From Actinomycetales bacterium (GTDB lineage Bacteria > Actinomycetota > Actinomycetes > Actinomycetales > Cellulomonadaceae), in contig JAAZAC010000255.1 of assembly GCA_012514545.1 (NCBI GenBank), forward strand, positions 1-6,199: 6,199 nt of DNA, given 5' to 3'. Positions within the stretch are counted from its first letter, which is position 1. Each line of letters opens with the position of its first letter. The translations under genes and the position numbers were made by a program. This document shows positions 1 through 4,129 of the stretch, one piece after another. The notes under the pieces are model-generated. The model was not told the DNA's origin. It made no database searches and saw only the letters and a program-made list of their open reading frames with translations.

Positions 1-120
1 ACCGAGATCTCCCGCAAGGACTTCGGCCTGACCTGGAACGCCGCGCTCGAGACCGGCGGCGTCCTCGTGGGCGACAAGGTCACCATCACGCTCGACGTCG
101 AGGCCGTCGCCAAGGCCTGA
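1..120 (+). CDS. YceI family protein, C-terminal end (partial)
   Basis: The last 39 codons of a gene that begins before the window, read in frame from base 1 to a TGA at 118-120. The peptide contains RKDFGLTWN, then ALETGGVLVGDKVTITLDVEAV, which is the characteristic last pair of beta strands of the YceI lipocalin-like fold. Known members of the family bind polyisoprenoid or other long hydrophobic ligands in a beta barrel, and many are periplasmic or secreted; the N-terminus is not visible here, so the location of this one cannot be judged. The gene converges on rex, with a long hairpin (140-187) between them. The family call rests on the C-terminus alone but the motif is distinctive. The physiological ligand cannot be inferred. 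Confidence 0.85.
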   Translation, partial: TEISRKDFGLTWNAALETGGVLVGDKVTITLDVEAVAKA

Positions 121-139
121 CGCCCCGCGCGCCAGGGCT

Positions 140-187
140 GTCCCCGGCCGTCCCGGGTTCCGTCCCCCGGATCCCGGGACCGGGGAC
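140..187. terminator. Long bidirectional terminator-like hairpin between yceI-family gene and rex
   Basis: Bases 140-147 pair with 180-187 and bases 151-157 pair with 173-179, giving 15 pairs with a 3-nt bulge (148-150). A further 4-bp stem sits in the loop (159-162 with 168-171). The structure lies 19 nt after the YceI stop codon and ends one base before the rex stop codon on the other strand. There is no T-tract on either side, which is common for terminators in high-GC actinobacteria. It most likely ends both convergent transcripts. Confidence 0.75.
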
Positions 188-188
188 G

Positions 189-836
189 TCAGGCGCCGCT
201 GCGCGCGAGCGACCGCCGCCGCGCGTGGAACGCCAGGATCTGCAGCTCGGTGGCGAGGTCCACGGTGCGCAGGTCCACGTCGTCGGGCACCTGGAGCACC
301 CGCGGCACGAAGGTGAGGATCCCCGTCACCCCGGCCGCGACCAGCCGGTCGCACACGTCCTGGGCGACGTCGGCCGGCGTCGTGAGCACGGCCAGCGCGA
401 CGCCCGCCCGCCGCACGACGTCGACGAGGTCCGCCACGTCCTCGACGACCAGCCCGGCCACCCGCGTCCCGACGACGGCGGGGTCCGCGTCGACGAGCGC
501 CGCCACCCGGAAGCCGGTGCCCGCCTCGACCACGTAGTTGGCCAGCGCGTGCCCCAGGTTGCCGATGCCGACGATGACGACCGGCAGGTCGCCGGTCAGG
601 CCCAGCTCCGCGGCCACCTGGGCCTGCAGGTGCTCGACGTCGTAGCCGACGCCGCGCACGCCGTGCGAGCCGAGGAACGACAGGTCGCGCCGCAGCTGCG
701 CCGGGCCCACGCCCGCCATCTCCGCGAGCTCGGTCGACGACGTCTGCGCGACGCCGCGCTCGGCGAGCTCGTCGAGGGCCCGCAGGTACAGCGGCAGGCG
801 GCGGACCGTCGACGCCGGGACCGCGCGCCGCGTCAC
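189..836 (-). CDS. rex: Redox-sensing transcriptional repressor Rex
   Basis: A 215-residue protein of normal Rex length. Rex is a homodimeric cytoplasmic repressor that binds operators when NAD+ is plentiful and lets go when NADH rises; it typically controls respiratory and fermentative genes. The N-terminal winged helix (about residues 8-75) includes STVRRLPLYLRAL and VGPAQLRRDLSFLG. The Rossmann domain follows with VVIVGIGNLGHALANY, the Rex form of the GxGxxG dinucleotide loop. The C-terminus (VDLATELQILAFHA) matches the domain-swapped helix of the family. The start is a GTG (836-834) sharing GTGA with the stop of the upstream glutaredoxin-like gene, and GGGGGG (848-843) sits 6 nt before it as the ribosome site, so translational coupling is likely. 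In Streptomyces rex is followed by hem genes; here a hairpin and a convergent gene follow. No Rex operator palindrome is seen at the operon promoter. Confidence 0.95.
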   Translation of the reverse strand: MTRRAVPASTVRRLPLYLRALDELAERGVAQTSSTELAEMAGVGPAQLRRDLSFLGSHGVRGVGYDVEHLQAQVAAELGLTGDLPVVIVGIGNLGHALANYVVEAGTGFRVAALVDADPAVVGTRVAGLVVEDVADLVDVVRRAGVALAVLTTPADVAQDVCDRLVAAGVTGILTFVPRVLQVPDDVDLRTVDLATELQILAFHARRRSLARSGA

Positions 837-1219
837 GCCGTGCCCCCCGACGCCGTGCCCCCCGACGCCGTGCCCCCCGACGCCGTGCCCCCCTGGGGGC
901 TCCTGGGCGCCGTGCCCCCCTGAGCGCTCCCGGGCGCGCCGCCCGGGGCACCACCCGGCGCCTGCGCCTCGATCGCGCGGCGCAGGCGCGCCTCGTCGAT
1001 GCGCCAGTGGTCGACCAGCACGCCGTCGACGAGCACGGCCGGCACCAGCTCGCCGAACAGCGACCGCGTGCCCGGCGACACGTCCACGTCCACCTCCCGC
1101 CAGGCCGCGCCGGTCTCCTCGGCGACCCTGGCCACCACCTCCCGCCCCGTCGCGCAGAGATGGCACCCCGCTCGGACGTAGAGGACCACCCGCTCGGACC
1201 CGGACGCCGTCGCCACCAT
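833..1219 (-). CDS. Glutaredoxin-like thiol-disulfide protein with a low-complexity tail
   Basis: A 128-residue protein. Residues 10-86 form a small thioredoxin fold: beta strand VVLYVRAG, then a CHLC redox motif (C19, C22), the V59-P60 cis-proline position before strand AVLVDG, and a final helix. This is the glutaredoxin-like (DUF836) type often found beside actinobacterial rex genes. A dithiol redox role in the cytoplasm is likely; the substrate is unknown. Residues 88-128 are an odd extension made only of Gly, Ala, Pro, Thr, Ser, Gln and one Arg, ending in a repeated GGTAS pentapeptide encoded by a 15-bp tandem repeat. The ATG at 1219-1217 lies 6 nt after a TAGGGT -10 element with no good ribosome site, so the mRNA is probably leaderless. 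First gene of an operon with rex, overlapping it by 4 bp. Confidence 0.88.
   Translation of the reverse strand: MVATASGSERVVLYVRAGCHLCATGREVVARVAEETGAAWREVDVDVSPGTRSLFGELVPAVLVDGVLVDHWRIDEARLRRAIEAQAPGGAPGGAPGSAQGGTAPRSPQGGTASGGTASGGTASGGTA
836..895. repeat. 15-bp tandem repeat across the grx-rex junction
   Basis: Plus-strand unit CGCCGTGCCCCCCGA occurs exactly at 836-850, 851-865 and 866-880. A fourth copy with its last two bases changed is at 881-895, and an identical copy of that variant lies apart at 908-922. Because 15 is a multiple of three, copy-number change keeps both genes in frame: it adds GGTAS units to the glutaredoxin tail. On the minus strand each unit holds a run of six G, and the run in the copy nearest rex serves as the rex ribosome site. 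Confidence 0.9.
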
Positions 1220-1225
1220 GAGGCA

Positions 1226-1231
1226 ACCCTA
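1226..1231 (-). promoter_or_regulatory. -10 element of leaderless promoter for grx-rex
   Basis: TAGGGT on the minus strand fits the actinobacterial TANNNT -10 consensus. Exactly 6 nt (TGCCTC) separate it from the ATG at 1219, which places the expected transcription start at or beside the A of the start codon. No convincing -35 hexamer is visible, as is frequent for this class. Confidence 0.65.
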
Positions 1232-1241
1232 GGGCGGTGGC

Positions 1242-1247
1242 TACAGT
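1242..1247 (+). promoter_or_regulatory. -10 element of leaderless promoter for the HAD phosphatase
   Basis: TACAGT fits TANNNT and is followed by 6 nt (GGTCGG) and then the GTG start at 1254. No separate ribosome site is needed if the transcript starts at the GTG. The element is only 10 bp from the oppositely directed -10 of grx-rex, so two RNA polymerases could not easily occupy both promoters at once. Confidence 0.65.
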
Positions 1248-1253
1248 GGTCGG

Positions 1254-2090
1254 GTGGCCGAGCCGACCTCCGCCGACGCCGGCGCCCGGTCGGATGGGCT
1301 GCGCACCGCCGCGTTCTTCGACCTCGACAACACGATCATCCGCGGCGCGAGCGCGTTCCACCTGGCCGTCGGCCTGCGGTCCCGCGGCTTCTTCACGACG
1401 TGGGACCTGGTGACGTTCGCGTTCCACCAGGCCCGGTACCTCGCGTTCGGCGAGGACATGCACACGATCGCCAAGGTCCGGTCGCGCGCGCTGAGCATCG
1501 TCGCCGGGCGGTCCGTCGCCGAGATCGCGGCGATCGGCGAGGAGATCTGGGACGAGGTGCTCTCGCTGCGGATCTTCCCCGGCACGCAGGCCCTGCTGCG
1601 CGAGCACCTCGACGCCGGGCACGAGGTGTGGATCATCACGGCGAGCCCGGTCGAGGTCGGCGAGCTCATCGGGCGGCGGCTCGGCGCCACGGGCGCCCTC
1701 GGCACGGTCGCCGAGCACCTCGACGGCTACTACACCGGCCGGCTCGTCGGCGACATGATGCACGGCCGCGCGAAGGCCCGCGCCGTGCTCGCGCTCGCCG
1801 AGGAGGAGGGCATCGACCTGGCGTCGAGCTTCGCCTACGGCGACTCGATGCACGACGTGCCGATCCTGTCGACGGTCGGCCACCCCGTGGCGATCAACCC
1901 GGACCGCCGCCTGCGGCGGCACGCGCAGCGCGTGGGCTGGCCGGTGCAGGAGTTCCGCGGCCGGCGCCGCGCCGTGCGCCGCGGGGCGCAGACGGCGAGC
2001 TGGGCCGGGGCCGCGTGGGCCGCGAGCCTGGCGATCCGGGGTGTGCGGCGCGCGCTCCGGCGGCGCCTGGAGAGCCGCCTGGAGGGCTGA
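1254..2090 (+). CDS. HAD-IB family phosphatase (SerB/SerB1-like)
   Basis: A 278-residue haloacid dehalogenase superfamily hydrolase of subfamily IB, the group of phosphoserine phosphatase. All four catalytic motifs are present: motif I FFDLDNT (nucleophile D23, acid-base D25, T27), motif II IITASP (S131 as the phosphate-binding residue), motif III lysine K174 in HGRAKA, and motif IV YGDSMHD (Mg2+-binding D197 and D201). The helical cap lies between motifs I and II. The reaction is hydrolysis of a phosphomonoester; phosphoserine is the usual guess, but subfamily IB also includes phospholipid and other phosphatases, so the substrate is open. After the catalytic domain comes a 50-residue tail with a short Ala/Trp-rich hydrophobic stretch (ASWAGAAWAASLAI) flanked by many arginines, which could touch the membrane. 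The GTG start is chosen for its perfect leaderless spacing behind TACAGT. Monocistronic, ending at a hairpin. Confidence 0.9.
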   Translation: MAEPTSADAGARSDGLRTAAFFDLDNTIIRGASAFHLAVGLRSRGFFTTWDLVTFAFHQARYLAFGEDMHTIAKVRSRALSIVAGRSVAEIAAIGEEIWDEVLSLRIFPGTQALLREHLDAGHEVWIITASPVEVGELIGRRLGATGALGTVAEHLDGYYTGRLVGDMMHGRAKARAVLALAEEEGIDLASSFAYGDSMHDVPILSTVGHPVAINPDRRLRRHAQRVGWPVQEFRGRRRAVRRGAQTASWAGAAWAASLAIRGVRRALRRRLESRLEG

Positions 2091-2109
2091 GCCGCCCCTG
2101 GGGAGCGGC
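2091..2109 (+). terminator. Hairpin directly after the HAD phosphatase
   Basis: GCCGC at 2091-2095 pairs with GCGGC at 2105-2109, extended inward by C-G pairs with one bulged A (2104). It begins at the base after the TGA. It has no T-tract, so the terminator role is inferred from position and stem strength. Confidence 0.45.
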
Positions 2110-2127
2110 CCGGCCGCGGGCACGACA

Positions 2128-2159
2128 ACGGGCCCGGTGCCGTCGGCAGCCGAGCCCGT
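2128..2159. terminator. Hairpin in the convergent HAD-bS22 gap
   Basis: ACGGGC (2128-2133) pairs with GCCCGT (2154-2159). Inside, CGG and TGCC (2135-2141) pair with GGCA and CCG (2145-2152) around one bulged G and a 3-nt loop. A symmetrical structure midway between two convergent genes is best read as a two-way terminator. Confidence 0.55.
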
Positions 2160-2162
2160 CAG

Positions 2163-2180
2163 CGCGCGGTCACCCGCGCG
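2163..2180 (-). terminator. Hairpin just downstream of bS22
   Basis: CGCGCGG (2163-2169) pairs perfectly with CCGCGCG (2174-2180) around a 4-nt loop, beginning 4 nt past the bS22 stop codon on the minus strand. It is pure GC and lacks a U-tract; it probably terminates the bS22 transcript. Confidence 0.55.
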
Positions 2181-2184
2181 TGGC

Positions 2185-2283
2185 TCACTTCTTGTTGCGG
2201 CGCTGGTGGCGCGTCTTGCGCAGCAGCTTGCGGTGCTTCTTCTTGGCCATGCGCTTGCGGCGCTTCTTGATGACGGAGCCCAC
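2185..2283 (-). CDS. Small ribosomal subunit protein bS22 (AURKAIP1/COX24 domain)
   Basis: A 32-residue, extremely basic peptide (18 Lys/Arg and 2 His). It begins MGSVIKKRRKRM and continues with KKKHRKLLRKTR, matching the actinobacterial AURKAIP1/COX24-domain protein that mycobacterial ribosome structures identified as bS22, bound to 16S rRNA near the decoding region. The start is the GTG at 2283-2281, because GSVIKKRRKRM is conserved; the ATG eleven codons later would delete it. A GAGGA ribosome site lies just upstream (GAGGACAC before the GTG). It lies on the same strand as the HTH gene, 175 bp downstream of it, a pairing also found in Mycobacterium tuberculosis (Rv0500A/Rv0500B, from memory). 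A TAGAGT -10 at 2374-2369 suggests its own promoter with a leader of about 79 nt. Confidence 0.93.
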   Translation of the reverse strand: MGSVIKKRRKRMAKKKHRKLLRKTRHQRRNKK

Positions 2284-2368
2284 GTGTCCTCGCTCGATCA
2301 GGGTGTCGCACGCGGTTGCCCCGCCGCCGACGGCCGGGTCCCCCGCGCTCGGGAGAAGTCCGGCGGTC

Positions 2369-2374
2369 ACTCTA
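2369..2374 (-). promoter_or_regulatory. Probable -10 element of the bS22 promoter
   Basis: TAGAGT on the minus strand fits TANNNT and lies between the putative HTH-gene terminator and bS22. The start of transcription would be near 2362. No good -35 hexamer is seen at 17-18 bp. A leaderless reading is excluded because the nearest in-frame GTG overlaps the -10 itself. Confidence 0.45.
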
Positions 2375-2395
2375 CCGGGTCGCCGCGAGTGGTGC

Positions 2396-2413
2396 GTCCC
2401 GGGCCCCCGGGAC
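2396..2413 (-). terminator. Perfect 8-bp GC hairpin after the HTH gene
   Basis: GTCCCGGG (2396-2403) and CCCGGGAC (2406-2413) are perfect inverted repeats separated by CC. It lies about 45 nt beyond the HTH stop codon and upstream of the putative bS22 promoter, which is where a terminator separating the two genes would be. No U-tract. Confidence 0.5.
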
Positions 2414-2458
2414 GGCCCCGGCCGGACGACGGCGGCCGGCGGCTCAGGAGCCGGCGCC

Positions 2459-2680
2459 TCAGGAGGAGAGCCGCTCCTCGCCGTCCGCGCCCTCGGCGTC
2501 GACGGAGTGCGTGCGCAGGTAGGCGTCGAGGGCGTCCTGCGGCACCCGGAACGAGCGCCCGACGCGCACCGCGGGCAGCTCCCCGCGGTTGATCAGCCGG
2601 TACACGGTCATCCGCGACAGCCGCATGAGGTCGGCCACCTCGGCCACCGTCAGGTACCGCATGCGCTCGCCCGCGCTCAT
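2459..2680 (-). CDS. Small excisionase/MerR-type helix-turn-helix DNA-binding protein
   Basis: A 73-residue protein that is almost entirely one DNA-binding domain. Residues 8-31 (YLTVAEVADLMRLSRMTVYRLI) are the helix-turn-helix. Residues 32-46 (RGELPAVRVGRSFRV) form the wing, and PQDALDAYL closes the domain, followed by an acidic tail. This is the excisionase-family (TIGR01764) fold shared with phage Xis and with BldC. Nothing phage-like lies nearby, and the neighbouring bS22 gene shows it is a chromosomal regulator, not an excisionase. The ATG at 2680 is preferred: it puts the conserved domain 8 residues in, with GGA five bases upstream. A GTG at 2689 would add three residues. Starts further upstream run into the promoter. 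A promoter and 9-bp direct repeats precede it, suggesting autoregulation. Targets cannot be told. Confidence 0.87.
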   Translation of the reverse strand: MSAGERMRYLTVAEVADLMRLSRMTVYRLINRGELPAVRVGRSFRVPQDALDAYLRTHSVDAEGADGEERLSS

Positions 2681-2741
2681 CTCGTCCACATCCGTCTCTC
2701 GGTCGCCGATCGGCGAGGCGGCCTGGCGCCGCGCTGGGCAC

Positions 2742-2770
2742 ACCATAGGGCCTGGTGAGACGCATGTGAA
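2742..2770 (-). promoter_or_regulatory. Promoter of the HTH gene
   Basis: On the minus strand TTCACA (2770-2765) and TATGGT (2747-2742) are separated by exactly 17 bp. TTCACA differs from the housekeeping -35 consensus TTGACA at one position, and TATGGT fits TANNNT. Transcription would start near 2735, giving a leader of about 55 nt. The -35 overlaps the first unit of the 9-bp repeat array. Confidence 0.6.
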
Positions 2771-2798
2771 AGGGGTGAATAGAGTGAAAGAAGTCAAC
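2766..2798. repeat. Array of 9-bp direct repeats (GTGAAW) before the HTH gene
   Basis: GTGAAA at 2766, GTGAAT at 2775 and GTGAAA at 2784 are spaced exactly 9 bp apart, and a degenerate fourth unit GTCAAC begins at 2793. This is the most AT-rich spot in the window. The related MerR-like protein BldC binds head-to-tail direct repeats at about this spacing as cooperative multimers, so the array is a good candidate binding site for the HTH protein encoded just downstream. Three units lie upstream of the -35 and one overlaps it. Confidence 0.75.
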
Positions 2799-2817
2799 TG
2801 AGGCCGCGGCGGTGCCC

Positions 2818-2846
2818 GGCTCAGCCCCGGCTCAGCCCCGGCTCAG
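2818..2846. repeat. 11-bp tandem repeat over the acuC stop codon
   Basis: GGCTCAGCCCC occurs at 2818-2828 and 2829-2839, followed by a 7-bp partial copy at 2840-2846. Each copy carries TCA, that is a minus-strand TGA, at 2821, 2832 and 2843. The 11-bp step puts these stops in all three minus-strand frames at the end of the acuC gene. Confidence 0.85.
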
Positions 2847-4036
2847 TCGTAGAGCGCGTCGAGGCCGTGCCAGTCGAACACGTGCCGCCGGGTCGCGAGC
2901 AGCGTCCGGTCCACCGGGTCGGCCGGGTCGTAGCCCCCCGACCACGGCTGCGCGACGGCCGCCTCGCCGTCGCCCATCACCGTCGGCGCAGGCGGGCCCA
3001 GCGTCCCCTCGACGTGCGCGCGCCACGGCTCGGGCACCGGCGTCGCCACGTCCAGCGGCGCGTGCGCCGCCACCGCGAGCACGTGCGTCCACACCCGCGG
3101 GACCACCTGGACGATGGCGTACCCCCCGCCGCCGAGGGCCAGCCACCGCCCGTCCGCCACCTCGTGCGCGAGGTCGTGCAGCAGCACCGCCGCCGCGCGC
3201 AGGCCGTCCACGGAGACCGCGAGATTCGTCAGCGGGTCCATCGCGTGCGCGTCGCAGCCGTGCTGCGTGACGAGCATGTCGGGCCCGAACGCGCGGACCA
3301 CCGGCACCGCGACGGACGCGATCGCGCGCAGCCAGCCCGCGTCCGTGGTCCCCGCCGGCAGGGCCACGTTGACGGCGCTCCCCCGCGCGCCCGGCCCCCC
3401 GACGTCGGCGGGGTGGCCCGTGCCGGGGAACAGCGTCGAGCCGCTCTCGTGCACGGAGACCGTGAGCACGCGCGGGTCGTCCCAGAAGGCGCGCTCGACG
3501 CCGTCGCCGTGGTGCGCGTCGACGTCGACGTACGCGACCCGGCGCGCGCCCCGGGCGAGGACCGCGCGGATGGCGGCCACGGCGTCGTTGTAGATGCAGA
3601 ACCCCGACGCGCGGTCCGGCATCGCGTGGTGCATCCCGCCCGCGAGGTTGACGGCGTGCCGCGCGTCGCCGTCCCAGACGGCGAGCGCCGACTCCACGCT
3701 GCCGGCCACCACGCGCGCGGCCGCCTCGTGCATCCCCGGGAACACCGGGTCGTCCTCGGTGCACAGCCCGCGGGCCTCGTCGGCGACGCCCTCCGCGCCC
3801 GCGCGCCGCACCGCGGCGACGTAGTCGACCGTGTGCGCGGTGGCGAGCAGCTCGTCGTCGGCGGGCTCGGCGCCCACCACGGTCACCCCGGGCAGCGCGA
3901 GCACGCCGAGCCGCTCCGCGAGCCGGAACGTCAGGTCCAGGCGGACCGGCGTCATCGGGTGGCGCAGCCCGAAGTCGTACCCGAGCAGCGCCGGTGACCA
4001 GACGACGCGCGTCCGGTCGCCACCGGTCCCACGCAT
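2843..4036 (-). CDS. acuC: AcuC-type class I histone-deacetylase-family deacetylase
   Basis: A 397-residue, full-length member of the class I HDAC/acetoin utilisation AcuC family, zinc hydrolases that remove acetyl groups from lysine side chains. In bacilli AcuC activates acetyl-CoA synthetase this way. The catalytic set is complete: His dyad in GGMHHA (H136, H137), zinc ligands D173 and H175 in YVDVDAHHGDG and D262 in HGCDAHAMDP, and the transition-state tyrosine Y306 in GGGGYA. The N-terminal LGYDFGLRHPM also fits. The C-terminal 85 residues after the catalytic core are less conserved. No acetyl-CoA synthetase or acetyltransferase gene is in the window, so the substrate is inferred from family only. 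The ATG at 4036 lies 6 nt after a TAGGTT -10 and has no ribosome site, so a leaderless mRNA is likely. It is divergent from the potassium genes. Confidence 0.93.
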   Translation of the reverse strand: MRGTGGDRTRVVWSPALLGYDFGLRHPMTPVRLDLTFRLAERLGVLALPGVTVVGAEPADDELLATAHTVDYVAAVRRAGAEGVADEARGLCTEDDPVFPGMHEAAARVVAGSVESALAVWDGDARHAVNLAGGMHHAMPDRASGFCIYNDAVAAIRAVLARGARRVAYVDVDAHHGDGVERAFWDDPRVLTVSVHESGSTLFPGTGHPADVGGPGARGSAVNVALPAGTTDAGWLRAIASVAVPVVRAFGPDMLVTQHGCDAHAMDPLTNLAVSVDGLRAAAVLLHDLAHEVADGRWLALGGGGYAIVQVVPRVWTHVLAVAAHAPLDVATPVPEPWRAHVEGTLGPPAPTVMGDGEAAVAQPWSGGYDPADPVDRTLLATRRHVFDWHGLDALYD

Positions 4037-4042
4037 GAGGGC

Positions 4043-4048
4043 AACCTA
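4043..4048 (-). promoter_or_regulatory. -10 element of leaderless acuC promoter
   Basis: TAGGTT on the minus strand fits TANNNT, and 6 nt (GCCCTC) separate it from the ATG. The block from the -10 to the start codon is nearly the same as at the grx start (TAGG, GTTGCC, TCATG), differing by one base moved. No clear -35. Confidence 0.6.
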
Positions 4049-4129
4049 ACCGGTCGCCACCGTGCGTGCCCGACCCGTCCGCCCGCGGCTCGTGTGCCAG
4101 AGTTGGACGGCTGAGCCCGGGAGGTGGCG

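Noticed and set aside
836..922. CRISPR-like array
   Set aside because: The 15-bp units are directly adjacent with no spacers and lie within coding sequence.
837..2123. Open minus-strand frame extending upstream of rex through the grx and HAD genes
   Set aside because: Only the last 215 codons look like a protein (Rex); the rest is Arg/Ala/Gly-rich sequence opposite or overlapping well-supported genes. The GTG at 836 with its ribosome site fits the Rex family N-terminus.
1007..2758. Long plus-strand open frame of 583 codons
   Set aside because: It crosses grx, the HAD gene, bS22 and the HTH gene in other frames or strands and has the Arg/Pro-rich composition of a GC-rich shadow, with no recognisable domain.
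2765..2779. Possible Rex operator (TGTGAA half-site) near the HTH promoter
   Set aside because: A Rex operator needs an inverted TTCACA partner a few bases on; here the following units are direct repeats of GTGAA, so the half-site belongs to the 9-bp array.
2792..2797. TTGACT on the minus strand as a -35 element
   Set aside because: No TANNNT lies 16-19 bp downstream; TTCACA/TATGGT with 17-bp spacing is a better promoter for the HTH gene.
2681..2797. Longer start for the HTH protein (ATG at 2797 or 2746)
   Set aside because: These codons lie in or before the predicted promoter, and the added residues do not resemble the family.
2867..3997. 376-codon plus-strand frame antisense to acuC
   Set aside because: Antisense shadow rich in His, Arg, Asp and Val with no domain; typical of the complement of GC-rich codons.
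4124..4126. GTG as start of trkH
   Set aside because: It overlaps the GGGAGG ribosome site; the ATG two codons later has correct spacing.
4037..4129. Riboswitch (such as the c-di-AMP type found before potassium genes) upstream of trkH
   Set aside because: The gap is only 93 bp, part of it taken by the acuC promoter, too short for such an aptamer and without its motifs.
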